Origin: Thermoanaerobaculia bacterium | Lineage (GTDB): Bacteria; Acidobacteriota; Thermoanaerobaculia; Multivoradales; JAHEKO01 | Assembly: GCA_947259195.1 (NCBI GenBank) | Contig: CAMYLC010000163.1 | Location: forward strand, 1-41,226 | Reading direction: 5' to 3' | DNA: 41,226 nt | Part shown: positions 40,321-41,226 of the stretch, piece after piece | Layout: each line of letters opens with the position of its first letter | Position numbering within the stretch: the first letter of the stretch is position 1 | Notes under the pieces: generated by a model | Told to the model about the DNA's origin: nothing | Databases searched by the model: none | Seen by the model: the letters and a program-made list of their open reading frames with translations, nothing else | Program-made: the position numbers and the translations under genes

Positions 40321-41226
40321 ATGAGAACGAACAGATGGTTCAGGCCGCTAGCGCTGGCAGTCCTGTTACTGCTGACGACAGCGGCAACCACAATCGCACA
40401 GGAGGAGACCGGGAACATCTACGTCCAGGTCACCGACACCGCAGGACAAACTCTGCCAGGCGTCAATGTTGAAATGACGGGTGGCGGAGCGCCCAAACTC
40501 GGGATTACCAGCGCGCAGGGTGAAACCCGTTTCCTAGGTCTGTCCCCAGGCAATTACAGCCTGAAGGCCACCTTGGACGGTTTCTCCACCGTTGAGTACC
40601 CGAACGTCAACGTCAGGGTCGGCCGTAACACCACCATCCAGGTGCAGCTCAGTGCTGCCATTGGTGAGGTGATTACGGTGACCTCCGAGAGCCCACTGTT
40701 GGATGAGCGCCGGCTCACCGCCGGTACCACGATCAGTCAGGTCGAGCTCGAGAGTATTCCGAGCGCGCGTGACCCGTGGGCCATCGTGCAGCAGGCTCCC
40801 GGTGTCATGACCGACCGCATCAACGTCGGTGGTAACGAGAGCGGCCAGCAGGCCGTCTTCCGTGGCCAGGCCAACAACGGCGACGAGAACGACTTCCTCG
40901 TCGACGGTGTCCAGATCACGGACATGAAGGCCATCGGCTCCTCACCCACCTACTACGACTTCGACCAGTTCTCCGAGATTCAGCTGGCCACAGGCGGTCC
41001 CGATGTAAGCAAGGGCGCAGCCGGAGTCTCCGTGAACATGGTCACCAAGCGTGGTACCAACGAGTTCCGCGGCACGTCCCGCTTCCTGCTGACCGACGCC
41101 GGTGGTTACTTTGGCGCCCTCGAGGCTGCCGATCCGGGCTACTCGGACAGCGATCTCGGACCGGGGCAGGACAACTACTCGGGTGACACCGTCGATCGGA
41201 TTCAGGAATTCGGCTTCGAGGCCGGT
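40321..41226 (+). CDS. TonB-dependent receptor, Oar-like, with carboxypeptidase-regulatory domain (partial, 3' end outside window)
   Basis: The first 302 codons are visible and stay open to the window edge. AAGGAGGA precedes the ATG. The signal peptide runs to about residue 27 (TTIAQEE). Residues 30-115 form a carboxypeptidase-regulatory-like beta-sandwich (GNIYVQVTDTAGQTLPGVNV, LGLSPGNYSLKATLDGF). A plug domain starts near 130 (VELESIPSARDPWAIVQQAPGV, FLVDGVQITDM, FSEIQLATGG), and then the barrel begins (VNMVTKRGTNEFRG). Such receptors in Acidobacteriota bring large substrates through the outer membrane. The substrate cannot be read from this part. Confidence 0.92.
   Translation, partial: MRTNRWFRPLALAVLLLLTTAATTIAQEETGNIYVQVTDTAGQTLPGVNVEMTGGGAPKLGITSAQGETRFLGLSPGNYSLKATLDGFSTVEYPNVNVRVGRNTTIQVQLSAAIGEVITVTSESPLLDERRLTAGTTISQVELESIPSARDPWAIVQQAPGVMTDRINVGGNESGQQAVFRGQANNGDENDFLVDGVQITDMKAIGSSPTYYDFDQFSEIQLATGGPDVSKGAAGVSVNMVTKRGTNEFRGTSRFLLTDAGGYFGALEAADPGYSDSDLGPGQDNYSGDTVDRIQEFGFEAG

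Noticed and set aside
40055..40324. 89-codon plus-strand ORF before the TonB receptor
   Set aside because: There is no ribosome-binding site or recognisable domain. It overlaps the receptor start and probably the promoter region.

Overview
The window looks like chromosomal DNA from a GC-rich, Gram-negative, non-model bacterium. My best guess is Acidobacteriota, perhaps the Thermoanaerobaculia or Holophagae side. This is inferred from a GWxTD-domain protein, an Oar-like TonB receptor with an N-terminal carboxypeptidase-regulatory domain, several lipoproteins and secreted metallopeptidases, a WS/DGAT acyltransferase and a DUF1579 protein. No rRNA or tRNA gene was found to settle it. I see no phage, plasmid, CRISPR array or intact transposase. 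Gene content is mostly housekeeping, envelope and transport, with wide repeat-filled gaps between transcription units.

Layout. 0-7 kb: a possible IS end and tandem 48-bp hairpin repeats, an M49-like lipoprotein peptidase (-), a small outer-membrane protein (+), a Wzm/Wzt-type polysaccharide exporter followed by a GWxTD protein (-), and a Leu/Ile/Val-type binding lipoprotein (-). 7-11.7 kb: small zinc-ribbon, ACT and DUF2007 proteins, a DUF1579 protein, a WS/DGAT homologue with an altered active site, an e(P4)-like phosphatase lipoprotein and a 71-residue membrane protein. 12-15 kb: a PIB-4-type metal ATPase and a 5'-3' exonuclease. 15.5-22 kb: three secreted or lipoprotein genes, including a putative HExxH peptidase, a transglutaminase-fold protein with Ser in place of Cys, and a CPBP membrane protease. 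22-30.7 kb: an apparent operon of a 1797-residue secreted PPC/VWA protein, an M48 protease and a CHASE2-adenylate cyclase. 31-34 kb: a cyclic-nucleotide-binding MscS channel convergent with the cyclase, a truncated MscS-like gene and CorA. 34-38 kb: NDH-2, a decayed UBP zinc-finger gene, a ferredoxin/double-CDGSH protein, a candidate 61-residue selenoprotein (-) and a membrane protein. 38-41 kb: a glutamine synthetase family protein and the start of a TonB-dependent receptor.

Two observations stand out. First, on the minus strand at 36733-36918 a tiny membrane-anchored ORF has an in-frame UGA. It is followed, at the same 18-nt spacing that I recall for E. coli fdhF, by a perfect stem capped by AGGUC, the hallmark of a bacterial SECIS element. 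Second, four long hairpins (12073, 15206, 30934, 38159) keep an almost invariant apical sequence while their stem sequences change in a compensatory way. All four lie downstream of, and in the same orientation as, a plus-strand gene. A second family of small hairpins (about 48-bp units) also shows compensatory stem changes, and it follows the large hairpin in two of the four copies. The adjacent adenylate cyclase and cyclic-nucleotide-gated channel genes suggest a local cAMP signalling pair.

All functional calls come from reading motifs by eye. No database search or folding program was run.
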